Shown piece after piece: positions 1-7,534 of a stretch of DNA of 15,606 nt (position 1 is the stretch's first letter; each line of letters opens with the position of its first letter). The position numbers and the translations under genes were made by a program. The notes beneath the pieces are model-generated. The model saw only the letters and a list, made by a program, of their open reading frames with translations, searched no databases and had not been told where the DNA came from. Source of the stretch: Gemmatimonadales bacterium (GTDB lineage Bacteria > Gemmatimonadota > Gemmatimonadetes > Gemmatimonadales > GWC2-71-9); the NCBI GenBank assembly GCA_013812695.1, contig JACCSZ010000079.1, forward strand, positions 1-15,606. The letters run 5' to 3'.

Positions 1-2
1 AT

Positions 3-1154
3 CTGCCCGTCGGCGCCTCGCATGTGGACGTGGATCTGGGCTATGAGCGTAACCGCCGGCGCGAGTTCGAGGAGGATGGAGCCACCGACATCGCGCTCGG
101 ACTGCTGTCACGAACCTACACCGCCGACGTGCGCCTGCATCACGTGCCGCTCGGCAAGGTCGGCGGCATCGTCGGAGCCTCGTGGAGCCGAAACGAGTTC
201 GAGAAGTTCGGCCAGGAGACGCTCATCCCCAACAACGAGTACAGCGGCCTGGGCCTGTATGCCTTCGAGCAGGCCGAGCTCGGGCGCTTCAGTCTTTCGG
301 CCGGCGCGCGGTATGACTATCGCCGGCTCGACGTTCAGGACGATGCCGACATCGGCACCGTGGCCCAGCGGCGGACGTACAATTCCGTCACCGGAAACCT
401 CGGCATCCTCTACCGCGCGGCAGAGCCGGTGGCGGTGGTGCTCAATCTGGGCCGCGGGTTCCGGGCTCCGACGGCATTCGACCTGTTCTCCAACGGCGTG
501 CACGAGGGCACGGTCCGGTTCGAGCGCGGCGACTCGACCCTCCGGAACGAAACCTCGATCAACGCCGATCTGGCCCTCCGCATCCAGACCCGGAGCCTCA
601 CCGGCGAGGTGGGCGCCTTCGCGAACTACATCAATAACTTCATCTTTCCCGATCCATCCGGCGTGTTCGACGCGGAGTCGGGCTTCCAGATCTTCGATAT
701 CGGCCAGGGCGACGCGCGGCTCACCGGCTTCGAGGCGGCGCTCGAGTATCACGGGACACCCTGGCTGCACCTCCGTGGCACCGCGGACTACACCCGCGGG
801 CAGAATCGGACTACCGACACGCCGCTGCCCTTCATCCCTCCGTTCCGCGCCACCTACGGTGTGCGGTTCGAGGGCGGGTCGGGCGGCCGGCTGCGGAGCT
901 CGTACGTGTCGGTCGGCGGGGAGTCCAACGCCAAGCAGACGCGGGTCGATCCCGAAGATTTTGCGCCCGACGGGTACACGCTGGTGAACCTCGGCGCGGG
1001 CGGATCGCTGGCGGTGGGTTCCGGCACCGTCGGGGTCGATCTTCAGCTCCGGAACGCGTTCGCCAGGCGGTATGCGAGCTTCCTGAGCCGGTACAAGACC
1101 TACGCCTTCGATCCCGGCCGCAATTTCATCGTGCGTCTGACGACGGAGTTCTGA
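3..1154 (+). CDS. TonB-dependent outer-membrane receptor, C-terminal part (5' truncated by window edge)
   Basis: The reading frame is open from the window edge and ends with TGA at 1152-1154, leaving about 383 residues of the C-terminal beta-barrel. Alternating hydrophobic/polar strands, a barrel motif GRGFRAPTAFDLF followed by SNGVHEGTVRFERGD, and the final residue Phe (outer-membrane insertion signal) identify a TonB-dependent receptor. The plug domain and signal peptide lie outside the window. Such receptors import metal chelates or vitamins using TonB energy. The RAPTAFDLFSNGVHxxTxxFERGD pattern recalls the zinc receptor ZnuD group, but the substrate cannot be settled from this fragment. 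It converges with the GAF protein gene 52 bp downstream. Family call is firm; substrate is a guess. Confidence 0.88.
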   Translation: MPVGASHVDVDLGYERNRRREFEEDGATDIALGLLSRTYTADVRLHHVPLGKVGGIVGASWSRNEFEKFGQETLIPNNEYSGLGLYAFEQAELGRFSLSAGARYDYRRLDVQDDADIGTVAQRRTYNSVTGNLGILYRAAEPVAVVLNLGRGFRAPTAFDLFSNGVHEGTVRFERGDSTLRNETSINADLALRIQTRSLTGEVGAFANYINNFIFPDPSGVFDAESGFQIFDIGQGDARLTGFEAALEYHGTPWLHLRGTADYTRGQNRTTDTPLPFIPPFRATYGVRFEGGSGGRLRSSYVSVGGESNAKQTRVDPEDFAPDGYTLVNLGAGGSLAVGSGTVGVDLQLRNAFARRYASFLSRYKTYAFDPGRNFIVRLTTEF

Positions 1155-1156
1155 GG

Positions 1157-1181
1157 AGCCGGGCGCCTGTCATCCCGGGCT
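1157..1181. terminator. Possible weak hairpin between convergent genes
   Basis: AGCCGGG (1157-1163) can pair with CCCGGGCT (1174-1181) with one bulged base, across a 10-base loop, in the 52-bp gap between the convergent receptor and GAF genes. There is no T-tract on either side, so a factor-independent terminator is not clearly shown. The placement is the main argument. Confidence 0.25.
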
Positions 1182-1206
1182 TAGGCGCGGCGAAGTGGAG
1201 GGAATC

Positions 1207-2814
1207 TCAGCGGACTTTCTTCCATCCCGACAGATAGGGCGGCGGCAAGAGCGCGCTCCGGCGCAGCAGCTCGAGATGGCAGGCGATCACGTCCGCGAGC
1301 TGCTGCGCCGGACCGATGTGCGTCTCGCGGAGAACCGCCGGGCGCCTCGCCGTGAGCACCAGCGCGCCATGCACGCGCCCGGCAACTCGAAGCGGTACGA
1401 CGAGCCGCGCCTCGCCATCCACCAGCATGAACGAATGGGGGATCTCGCCTTGCAGTACGGAGGCGAGGGTCGTCCCGGCCACCGGGATCAACGGAAGGTC
1501 GGGAAGCGGACGCCGCTCGCCGGGCTCGAGCAGCACGACGCGATCACCTTCACTCAACCTGAGCGCGAACCGCATGTCGTCGAAGGGCAGCAAGCGCGCG
1601 GCCAGGTCGGCAACGCGGCGCGTCGACTCAGCGAACTCCGTTCCCGCGGCCAGCAGCTCCGCCGCCTCCAGCAGCGACGGCGGCTCCGGCTCTGAAGTTC
1701 CAGCGACGGCGGGAGCGGGGGTAGCCGTGACTAGGGCCTCGGACGGCGCCGCCATCGCCTGCGGCAGCGGTGCCGATGTGCAGGCGGGCGCCGCCGCCAG
1801 AAGCGCCACCTGCGCGGCGATCAGTCCGCCAACCCGCGACAACAATGCGGCGTCCTCCTGGCCGTAGAGCCCCGCGCCGGCGCTTCCGGCCAGCAGGTAG
1901 GCCACGACGTTTCGCGGTGCGCACATTCGCGCTCCCACGACCGACCGCAGCTCTGCACCGGCCGGCTCCTCCAGCGTGAAGTAGCCGCGCGGCCAGCGGG
2001 ATTCCTGATAGGTATCGCCGATCACCAGGCTCTGCCGGGTACCGAACATCGCCTCGAGGTCGAAGAGCTGTCGCTCGATGACCAGCGACGGGTCGGCCCA
2101 GAGCGGGCCTCCGGCGTGCTCGCCCAGCCGGTAGGCACGGGCGCCGCTCGCGTCGGCCACGAGCAGTTCGAGGTGGTCGTGCGGCAGCAGCCGCTCGAGC
2201 GCCCGGCCAAGCTCCGCGAGGTAGAGCCGCGGCGCGCCGGCGTGCGCGCCGGCGTGAACCACGGCGTCGACCAGTGCCGCCACACGCTCCACAGGCGGTG
2301 ACGCGCCCGCGGTGGCGCTCCACTGGCGGGCCATCCGTCCCAGCATCGGGGCGAGCCGCCGAGCCACGAGCTCGAGCACCGGCCGCTCCGACTCGCCGTA
2401 GTGCAACGCCCGCAGATCCGCCACCAGCAAGAGCCCGACATCCCGCCGCCCGCAGCGGATCGGCAGCGCCACGACCGAGCCGTAGCCCGCACCGTGAACG
2501 ATGCTCTCGAGGCGGGCCGTCTGCGCTGGCAGGATCTGCGGGGCGGGTAATGGGACGGCAAGGTCGTCTTGCGCCAGCGCCTCTGGACCGAGGAGCACGG
2601 CTCCGCCGCACGCGGGATAGAGCCAGAGCCCCAGCAGGTCATGCGGAACGTCGATGGAAAGCGCGTTCGAGAGCGCCGAGTGCCAAGTGGCGAGGGCGTC
2701 CGGATCGCCCAACGCGTCCTCGGCCTGAAGCAACGGCACCAGTGGCTCACCGCGCGGCGCGGAAGCGGGCTCTCGGAATGAGGCGGCGTCGAATGAGGCG
2801 TCGTCGGGCGACAT
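1207..2814 (-). CDS. Multi-GAF-domain protein without recognisable output domain
   Basis: A 535-residue soluble protein with no signal peptide or membrane segment. I read three GAF-like sensor modules: about residues 30-160 (core GSVVALPIRCGRRDVGLLLVAD), 195-340 (core ELRSVVGARMCAPRNVVAYLL), and 379-517 (core ARLVVPLRVAGRVHGALVL). An Ala/Pro-rich linker at about 341-378 separates the last two. GAF domains bind small ligands or cofactors and usually feed a kinase, cyclase or sigma-54 activator domain, none of which is present; the protein ends shortly after the last module. The ATG at 2814 is chosen by start-codon type; a TTG at 2847 preceded by GGGATGG is an alternative that adds 11 residues. 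It diverges from the copper operon but no functional link is shown. Module boundaries are by eye. Confidence 0.72.
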   Translation of the reverse strand: MSPDDASFDAASFREPASAPRGEPLVPLLQAEDALGDPDALATWHSALSNALSIDVPHDLLGLWLYPACGGAVLLGPEALAQDDLAVPLPAPQILPAQTARLESIVHGAGYGSVVALPIRCGRRDVGLLLVADLRALHYGESERPVLELVARRLAPMLGRMARQWSATAGASPPVERVAALVDAVVHAGAHAGAPRLYLAELGRALERLLPHDHLELLVADASGARAYRLGEHAGGPLWADPSLVIERQLFDLEAMFGTRQSLVIGDTYQESRWPRGYFTLEEPAGAELRSVVGARMCAPRNVVAYLLAGSAGAGLYGQEDAALLSRVGGLIAAQVALLAAAPACTSAPLPQAMAAPSEALVTATPAPAVAGTSEPEPPSLLEAAELLAAGTEFAESTRRVADLAARLLPFDDMRFALRLSEGDRVVLLEPGERRPLPDLPLIPVAGTTLASVLQGEIPHSFMLVDGEARLVVPLRVAGRVHGALVLTARRPAVLRETHIGPAQQLADVIACHLELLRRSALLPPPYLSGWKKVR

Positions 2815-2998
2815 GCCGGCGAGACGGGCAGGAGGTATGCCGCCCAACCGGTTGTGCCATCCCGCACCAGGGCAAAGTGTTAGCGGGGAATCGGCGGGAC
2901 CAGCTCGGCCTGGGAGGCGGCGCTCGTGGCGTCATGCCCGCCTGTTTCGCACCATGCTGGCGAGTGGGGTCATCCGGAAGCCCATCAGGGAACGGCCG

Positions 2999-3027
2999 TT
3001 GACATACCCCCACCCCCTATATATGTT
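2999..3027 (+). promoter_or_regulatory. Promoter of the copZ-copA-csoR operon
   Basis: A perfect -35 hexamer TTGACA lies at 2999-3004. The best -10 options are TATGTT at 3022-3027 (17-bp spacer) or TATATG at 3020-3025 (15-bp spacer) within an AT-rich patch, rare in this GC-rich window. The copZ start follows at 3061 with GGAGG at 3051-3055, leaving a normal short leader. The spacer is filled by the C-tract described as the candidate CsoR operator, so repression would block RNA polymerase directly. Confidence 0.7.
3004..3021. promoter_or_regulatory. Candidate CsoR-family operator
   Basis: ATACCCCCACCCCCTATA places two C5 runs between AT-rich ends, with outer 5-bp inverted arms ACATA (3002-3006) and TATGT (3022-3026). 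Operators of the CsoR/RcnR family are typically G/C tracts flanked by AT steps of the ATA/TAT type, and this one lies between the -35 and -10 boxes of an operon whose last gene encodes a CsoR protein. The exact half-site symmetry differs from the ideal inverted GC-tract, so binding mode is inferred. Confidence 0.6.
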
Positions 3028-3060
3028 CCTCGCCTCATGACACTTCAGCCGGAGGAAACC

Positions 3061-3270
3061 ATGCGCTCGCTCACGCTGGACATCGAGGGAATGAGTTGTG
3101 GTCACTGCCTGGAAGCCGTCAGCCGGGCGCTGGGCGAGCTGCCCGGCGTCCTGGTTGATTCGGTGACAATGGGCCGTGCCGAACTGCAGTACGACGAGCG
3201 TGCGCTGGAGCCGGCACGCATCGAGGCCGCGGTGGCGGACGCCGGCTTTCGGGCCACGGCTGCGGTATGA
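3061..3270 (+). CDS. copZ: Copper chaperone, single HMA domain (CopZ-like)
   Basis: A 69-residue protein that is one complete heavy-metal-associated domain with the babbab pattern. The metal loop GMSCGHC places Cys13 and Cys16 as the two Cu(I) thiolate ligands; the His between them (GHC) is common in CopZ-type chaperones. It would carry Cu(I) in the cytosol to the ATPase CopA encoded next. The ATG at 3061 is fixed by a strong GGAGG six bases upstream (3051-3055); the frame remains open upstream but that part overlaps the promoter. First gene of the operon, 28 bp ahead of copA. Mercury-binding MerP-like function is less likely because no signal peptide or mer genes are present. Confidence 0.9.
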   Translation: MRSLTLDIEGMSCGHCLEAVSRALGELPGVLVDSVTMGRAELQYDERALEPARIEAAVADAGFRATAAV

Positions 3271-3298
3271 CCTCGGTCCGGATCGCCGGGAGGCCGTC

Positions 3299-5581
3299 AT
3301 GACGATGCCCGAAACGGTGGCCGCCCCGAGCGAGTCGTCCACCATCCCGGTGAGCGGTATGACGTGCGCCGCGTGTAGCGGCCGAGTGCAGCGTGCGCTG
3401 GAGCGGGCCCCCGGCGTCGCCTCCGCCAACGTCAATCTGATCACGGGAGCGGCGACGGTCGCGTACGACCCGGGGGTGACCTCGCCGGAGCGGCTCGTGG
3501 ACACGATCCGGTCGACGGGGTACGGGGCAGACCTGCCGCGGGCCGAAGCGTCCGCCGAAGCCGTGCTGGACGCTGAGGACGAGGGGCATGCCGTCGAGCA
3601 CCGCTCGCTCCGGCGGAAGTTCGCGGCGAGCGCGACCGCCGGCGCGCTCACGATGGCGATGGGCATGGCCGACCACGACGTGGGGGACGCGACGCGCTAC
3701 CTGCTCCTCGCGCTCACGCTCCCGATCGTCGGCTGGGCGGGCCGGCACTTCTATACCCGTGCGTGGACGGCGTTCCGCCACCGCGGCGCGGACATGAACA
3801 CCTTGATCGCCGTGGGGACCGGGACAGCATTCGTGTACAGCGCCGCCGTAACGCTGTTCGACGACTGGTTCGCCGCGCGCGGCGTCGAGCCGCAGGTGTA
3901 CTACGAGACCGTCGTCTGGATCATCGCGCTGGTCCTGCTCGGCAGCCTGCTCGAAGCCAGGGCCAGGGGGCGCACGTCGAGCGCGATCCGCCGGCTCATC
4001 GGCCTCCGTCCGGCCACGGCGCGCGTGCTGCGCGAGGGCGAAGAGATGGAGCTGCCGCTGGCCGCGCTCCGTCCGGGCGACGAAGTGCTCGTCCGTCCGG
4101 GGGAGTCGATCGCCGCGGATGGCGTGGTAGTGGACGGCGCGAGCCACGTCGACGAGTCCATGCTCACCGGCGAGCCGACTCCCGTACCCAAGCGCGCCGG
4201 CGATCCCGTCATCGGCGCCACGCTCAACCGGAACGGCGCGTTCCGCTTTCGGGTCGAGCGGACCGGCAGCGACACGGTGCTCTCGCGCATCATTCGTCTC
4301 GTCCAGCAGGCGCAGGGCAGCAGGGCGCCGATCCAGCGGCTGGCGGACCGGATCTCCGCGGTGTTCGTGCCGGTGGTGCTGTCGATCGCCGTCGTCACGT
4401 TCGTGATCTGGTTCGTCCTCGGCCCCGAGCCGTCCTACCTCCACGCCATGGTCTCCGCGGTGACGGTCCTGATCATCGCCTGCCCCTGCGCCATGGGGCT
4501 CGCGGTGCCGACGGCCGTGATGGTGTCCACCGGACGCGGCGCCGATCTCGGCGTGCTCATCAAGGGCGGTGAGCCGCTCGAGCGGACCCAGCAGGTCGAC
4601 ACCGTCGTGTTCGACAAGACGGGAACGATCACCGAAGGCCGGCCCGCCGTGCGCGAGATCGAGCTGGCGCCGGCGCCCGACTCCGCAGTGCCGGGCGACG
4701 AGACCTCGCTCCTGGCGCTCGCTGCCGCGGTCGAGCGCCTGAGTGAGCATCCGCTGGCCGAGGCGATCGTTACCGAGGCCGACCGGCGCGGGGCGCCGCG
4801 CTGGCCGGTGAACGAGTTCGAGAGCCGCACCGGGCGCGGAGTCATGGGGCTGGTTGGCGGCCAATCCGTCGCGATCGGTAACGCCGCGCTGATCGCCGAG
4901 CTCGGCATCGACCCCGCGGAGCCCGCGGACCGCGCCGACGCCATGGCCGCGCGGGGCCTGACGCCTATGTACGTGGTGGCCGGTGGCCGATTCGTGGGCC
5001 TGATTGCGGTGGCCGATCCGGTGAAGCCGACCAGCCGCGCCGCGGTCGAGCAGCTCCGCGCGCTGGGGCTCGAGTCGGTCATGCTCTCGGGCGACAACCG
5101 GCGGACGGCGGCGCGCGTGGCCGAGGAGGTCGGGATCACCCGCGTCCTGGCGGAGGTGCCGCCGGACCAGAAGCTCGAGGAGATCCGCCGGCTGCAGCAG
5201 GAGGGACGCACGGTGGCGATGGTGGGTGACGGGCTCAACGATGCGCCCGCCCTGGCGCAGGCGGACGTCGGCATCGCGATGGGCACCGGCACCGACGTCG
5301 CGATGGATGCGGGTGCGATCACCTTGATGCGTGGCGACCCGCTCGGCGTCGTGACCGCGATCGCGCTGGCCCGGCGCACCATGCGCGTCATCAGGCAGAA
5401 CCTGTTCTGGGCGTTCGTCTACAACGTGATCGGCATTCCGGTCGCGGCCGGCGTGCTCTACCCCGCCTTCGGCCTTCGGCTCACCCCGGCGATCGCCGCC
5501 GCGGCCATGGCGGTGAGCTCGGTGAGCGTGGTGTTCAACAGTCTCCGGCTCCGCCGCTTCACCCTGGGAGGGCGCCCATGA
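3299..5581 (+). CDS. copA: Cu(I)-exporting P1B-type ATPase
   Basis: A 760-residue P-type ATPase pumping Cu(I) from the cytosol across the inner membrane. In order: N-terminal HMA domain with GMTCAAC (Cys23, Cys26), membrane helices, actuator domain with TGE at 290-292, the membrane metal site CPC at 395-397, phosphorylation motif DKTGT with Asp439, nucleotide-binding SEHP at 482-485, and hinge GDGLND at 643-648. The last two helices carry YN and MAVSS with a downstream N, the set typical of Cu(I) (P1B-1) rather than Zn/Cd pumps. The ATG at 3299 is preceded by GGGAGG (3288-3293); an earlier frame-open stretch overlaps copZ and is rejected. The stop overlaps the csoR start as ATGA, implying translational coupling. 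Length is usual for a one-HMA CopA. Confidence 0.97.
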   Translation: MTMPETVAAPSESSTIPVSGMTCAACSGRVQRALERAPGVASANVNLITGAATVAYDPGVTSPERLVDTIRSTGYGADLPRAEASAEAVLDAEDEGHAVEHRSLRRKFAASATAGALTMAMGMADHDVGDATRYLLLALTLPIVGWAGRHFYTRAWTAFRHRGADMNTLIAVGTGTAFVYSAAVTLFDDWFAARGVEPQVYYETVVWIIALVLLGSLLEARARGRTSSAIRRLIGLRPATARVLREGEEMELPLAALRPGDEVLVRPGESIAADGVVVDGASHVDESMLTGEPTPVPKRAGDPVIGATLNRNGAFRFRVERTGSDTVLSRIIRLVQQAQGSRAPIQRLADRISAVFVPVVLSIAVVTFVIWFVLGPEPSYLHAMVSAVTVLIIACPCAMGLAVPTAVMVSTGRGADLGVLIKGGEPLERTQQVDTVVFDKTGTITEGRPAVREIELAPAPDSAVPGDETSLLALAAAVERLSEHPLAEAIVTEADRRGAPRWPVNEFESRTGRGVMGLVGGQSVAIGNAALIAELGIDPAEPADRADAMAARGLTPMYVVAGGRFVGLIAVADPVKPTSRAAVEQLRALGLESVMLSGDNRRTAARVAEEVGITRVLAEVPPDQKLEEIRRLQQEGRTVAMVGDGLNDAPALAQADVGIAMGTGTDVAMDAGAITLMRGDPLGVVTAIALARRTMRVIRQNLFWAFVYNVIGIPVAAGVLYPAFGLRLTPAIAAAAMAVSSVSVVFNSLRLRRFTLGGRP

Positions 5582-5916
5582 GCCACCCGATCGTGTCCTG
5601 CGCCTGCGGCCGCCCCGGCGACGGCACTCACGCCGTGGCCGTGGACCCAGTGATCAAGCGGGCGGTGCTGACCCGGCTCCGGCGCATCGAGGGCCAAGTG
5701 CGCGGCCTGCAGAAGATGGTGGAGGACGAGCGCTACTGCGCGGACGTGTTGATGCAGGTGTCGTCGGCGCAGGAGGCCCTGCGCGGCGTGAGCCGCTCCC
5801 TGCTGCACAACCACCTCAAGCACTGCGCCGCCGCGGCGATCCGCTCGGATGATCCCGACCGGGCCGAGGCGATGTATGACGAGCTGCTGGAGCTGGTGTT
5901 CAGGAGTTCACGGTAG
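5578..5916 (+). CDS. csoR: Copper-sensing repressor, CsoR/RcnR (DUF156) family
   Basis: A 112-residue all-helical repressor. The family core RLRRIEGQVRGLQKMVEDER is followed by the Cu(I) ligand set Cys54, His79, Cys83; the spacing of 25 and 4 residues equals the C-H-C site of Mycobacterium CsoR, and Tyr53 sits just before the first Cys as in that protein. This separates it from RcnR (nickel/cobalt) and FrmR (formaldehyde). Apo-CsoR tetramers bind DNA and release it on Cu(I) binding, so it should repress its own operon at the C-tract upstream of copZ. The gene overlaps copA by ATGA. Unusual: a 20-residue N-terminal extension containing His3, Cys8, Cys10 and His18, which could bind metal. An internal GTG start would remove it. 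Confidence 0.92.
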   Translation: MSHPIVSCACGRPGDGTHAVAVDPVIKRAVLTRLRRIEGQVRGLQKMVEDERYCADVLMQVSSAQEALRGVSRSLLHNHLKHCAAAAIRSDDPDRAEAMYDELLELVFRSSR

Positions 5917-5940
5917 ACAGACGGACAGACGGACAGACGG
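5917..5940. repeat. Octamer tandem repeat, left array
   Basis: Three perfect copies of ACAGACGG run from 5917 to 5940, beginning in the codon region right after the csoR stop, and degenerate units of the same length follow to about 5956 (AACGATAG, ACAGGTTG). It is the left partner of a complementary array on the other side of the same intergenic region. Confidence 0.85.
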
Positions 5941-6011
5941 AACGATAGACAGGTTGGACAGGCTTCGGCACCGCACCACTTTCCGTCGTTCCGTCGTTCC
6001 ATCTGTCCGTC
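5928..6011. terminator. Long inverted repeat between convergent operons, probable bidirectional terminator or structured 3' end
   Basis: Bases 5928-5945 pair with 5994-6011: 18 positions with a single mismatch (C5938 against A6001). The arms flank a loop of about 48 bases. The structure lies between the stop of csoR (5916, plus strand) and the stop of the MFS gene (6020, minus strand), so transcripts from both operons would fold into it. There is no U-run, so termination is inferred from position. Confidence 0.5.
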
Positions 6012-6021
6012 GTGCCGTCCT
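5982..6021. repeat. Octamer tandem repeat, right array
   Basis: Five head-to-tail 8-base units: TCCGTCGT, TCCGTCGT, TCCATCTG, TCCGTCGT, GCCGTCCT. The last unit reaches into the stop codon of the MFS gene. The third unit and its neighbours are complementary to the left array. The fixed 8-base period through variant units suggests expansion followed by decay. Confidence 0.8.
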
Positions 6022-7534
6022 ATTGCCGCTCCACCCCCTGCCGATGCATGTCCCGCCCCACCGTCCGCATCGCCCCCAGCACCGTGACCCCGCCGACGAT
6101 CACTACCGCCGGCAGCAGCAGCACCGCGCGATCGAGCCCGAACCGGTCGCTCAGGGTGCCCACGAGCGGCAGCGCGATGGCATCGCCGGCCAGATGGATG
6201 AACAGCAGGTAGGCGCCGGCCACGGTGGCGCTAATTCGGGCCGGCACGACGTCGAAGATCGTTGCCGTCATCGGCCCGTTGTACCATGACAGGCAGAAGA
6301 AGGTCACCACGAACACCGTCTGGAACAGCACCGGGTCGCGAATCGTAAGCAGCCAGAGCGCGAGCGGCCCGCCGAGCAGGAGGCCGAGCGCCACCACGAT
6401 AACGCGCGCCGTCTCGTAGCGGCGCCTGAGCCAGTCGGCCAGCACGCCGCCGAACAGCGTGCCGGCCGTCCCCGAGATGAGTCCCCACTTGCCCAGCAGC
6501 GTCGCGGCCTCGCCGGCGTTGAGCCCGAGCTCGCGGGTGACGAACGTCGGCCCCCAGCCGACGATGCCGTTCAGGCCGAACGAGATCATTGCGCCCGCGG
6601 CAAACAGGTAGACGAGCGTTGGCGTATGCAGCACGATCCGGAGCGCGCGCACGATGTCGTCGAACGCGCCGCTGATGCCGCTCCCGAACGGGGTGTCGTC
6701 GCCGCCGTCGGTCGGGGTGCGCCGCACCCATCGGAAAATCGTGAGCGCGAGCCCCAGCCCGACGGCCCCGCTGAAGACGGCGAGATCCACCTGCGAGTCG
6801 GCGCCGTAATAGTGGTCGAGCCAGTAGGCGGCCACGCCGCCGGCGGCGATGCCCGCCAGCAGGGGCCACAGGTTCCGAAGCAGCGGCATGACGCCGATCT
6901 CGAAGTCCCGGAGAAACGACCGCACGGTGAGGCGCGCCGGCATGCGAGTCGGGTCGATCAGGCGGGACACCAGCAGGGCCATGATGAACCCGGGCACCCC
7001 AACGGTCATGAATGCGACGCGCCAGCCGTAGATCCCCTCGAGATACCCACCCAGCAGGAGCCCGAGCACGCCGCCCAGCGCGATGCCCGACGACAGGATC
7101 CCCATGGCGACGGCGCGCCCGCGGGCGGGGAAGTAGTCGGCCACCAGTGAGGAGGCCGCCGGCCCGTACGCCGCCTCGCCCACCCCGACGAGTGCCCGGC
7201 AGGTGAAGAGCTGGCCGAAGCTGTTGACCAGCCCGCTCAGGAACGTGAACGCGCTCCACAGCGTCACGCCGCCCGCGATGACGGCCCGGCGGGAGCGGAG
7301 ATCGCTGATCACGCCGAACGGAAGCGCGGCCACCGAGAACACGAAGATGTATGCGGAGCCGAGCCAGCCAAGTTGCGAGTCGGTCAGCGCGAGATCGCGC
7401 TTGATCGGCTCGAACAGGGCGTAGATGACGTTCCGGTCGACGTAGTTGAGGAGGTTGATCAGCGCGAGCAGCCCGAGCGCGTACCAGCTGTAGCCCCGGG
7501 TCGGCGGAGCGGGCGGCGTGGACGGCGGCGTCAC
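6020..7534 (-). CDS. Major facilitator superfamily transporter, Spinster-like
   Basis: A 504-residue polytopic inner-membrane transporter. The first half has the Spinster-type signatures: NYVDRN in helix 1 (Asp33-Arg34), a DLRSRR loop after helix 2, and GVGEAAYGPAA with Glu120 in helix 4. Between the two six-helix halves, residues 222-270 hold two further hydrophobic segments (about 222-238 and 248-268), giving about 14 helices instead of 12. Bacterial members of this group are mostly uncharacterised; animal Spns proteins export lysolipids such as sphingosine-1-phosphate. It is the last gene of the four-gene minus-strand unit; its GTG start overlaps the stop of the DHS-like gene as GTGA, so it is probably the exporter or importer of that pathway's product or substrate. 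Confidence 0.88.
   Translation of the reverse strand: MTPPSTPPAPPTRGYSWYALGLLALINLLNYVDRNVIYALFEPIKRDLALTDSQLGWLGSAYIFVFSVAALPFGVISDLRSRRAVIAGGVTLWSAFTFLSGLVNSFGQLFTCRALVGVGEAAYGPAASSLVADYFPARGRAVAMGILSSGIALGGVLGLLLGGYLEGIYGWRVAFMTVGVPGFIMALLVSRLIDPTRMPARLTVRSFLRDFEIGVMPLLRNLWPLLAGIAAGGVAAYWLDHYYGADSQVDLAVFSGAVGLGLALTIFRWVRRTPTDGGDDTPFGSGISGAFDDIVRALRIVLHTPTLVYLFAAGAMISFGLNGIVGWGPTFVTRELGLNAGEAATLLGKWGLISGTAGTLFGGVLADWLRRRYETARVIVVALGLLLGGPLALWLLTIRDPVLFQTVFVVTFFCLSWYNGPMTATIFDVVPARISATVAGAYLLFIHLAGDAIALPLVGTLSDRFGLDRAVLLLPAVVIVGGVTVLGAMRTVGRDMHRQGVERQ

Noticed and set aside
22..987. 321-codon plus-strand frame overlapping the receptor
   Set aside because: Ser/Arg/Pro-rich shadow of the receptor frame, which carries the barrel motifs.
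1628..2611. 327-codon minus-strand frame inside the GAF gene
   Set aside because: Arg/Ala-rich, no domain pattern; same-strand shifted shadow of the GAF frame.
3004..3021. G-quadruplex on the minus strand
   Set aside because: Only two G5 runs, too few for an intramolecular four-strand structure; operator reading fits better.
3119..4864. 581-codon open frame antisense to copA
   Set aside because: Arg/His/Gly-rich composition with no recognisable motif, opposite a gene with every CopA motif; a GC-bias shadow.
5917..6021. CRISPR-like array
   Set aside because: Period is 8 bases with no spacers and no cas genes; simple tandem repeats.
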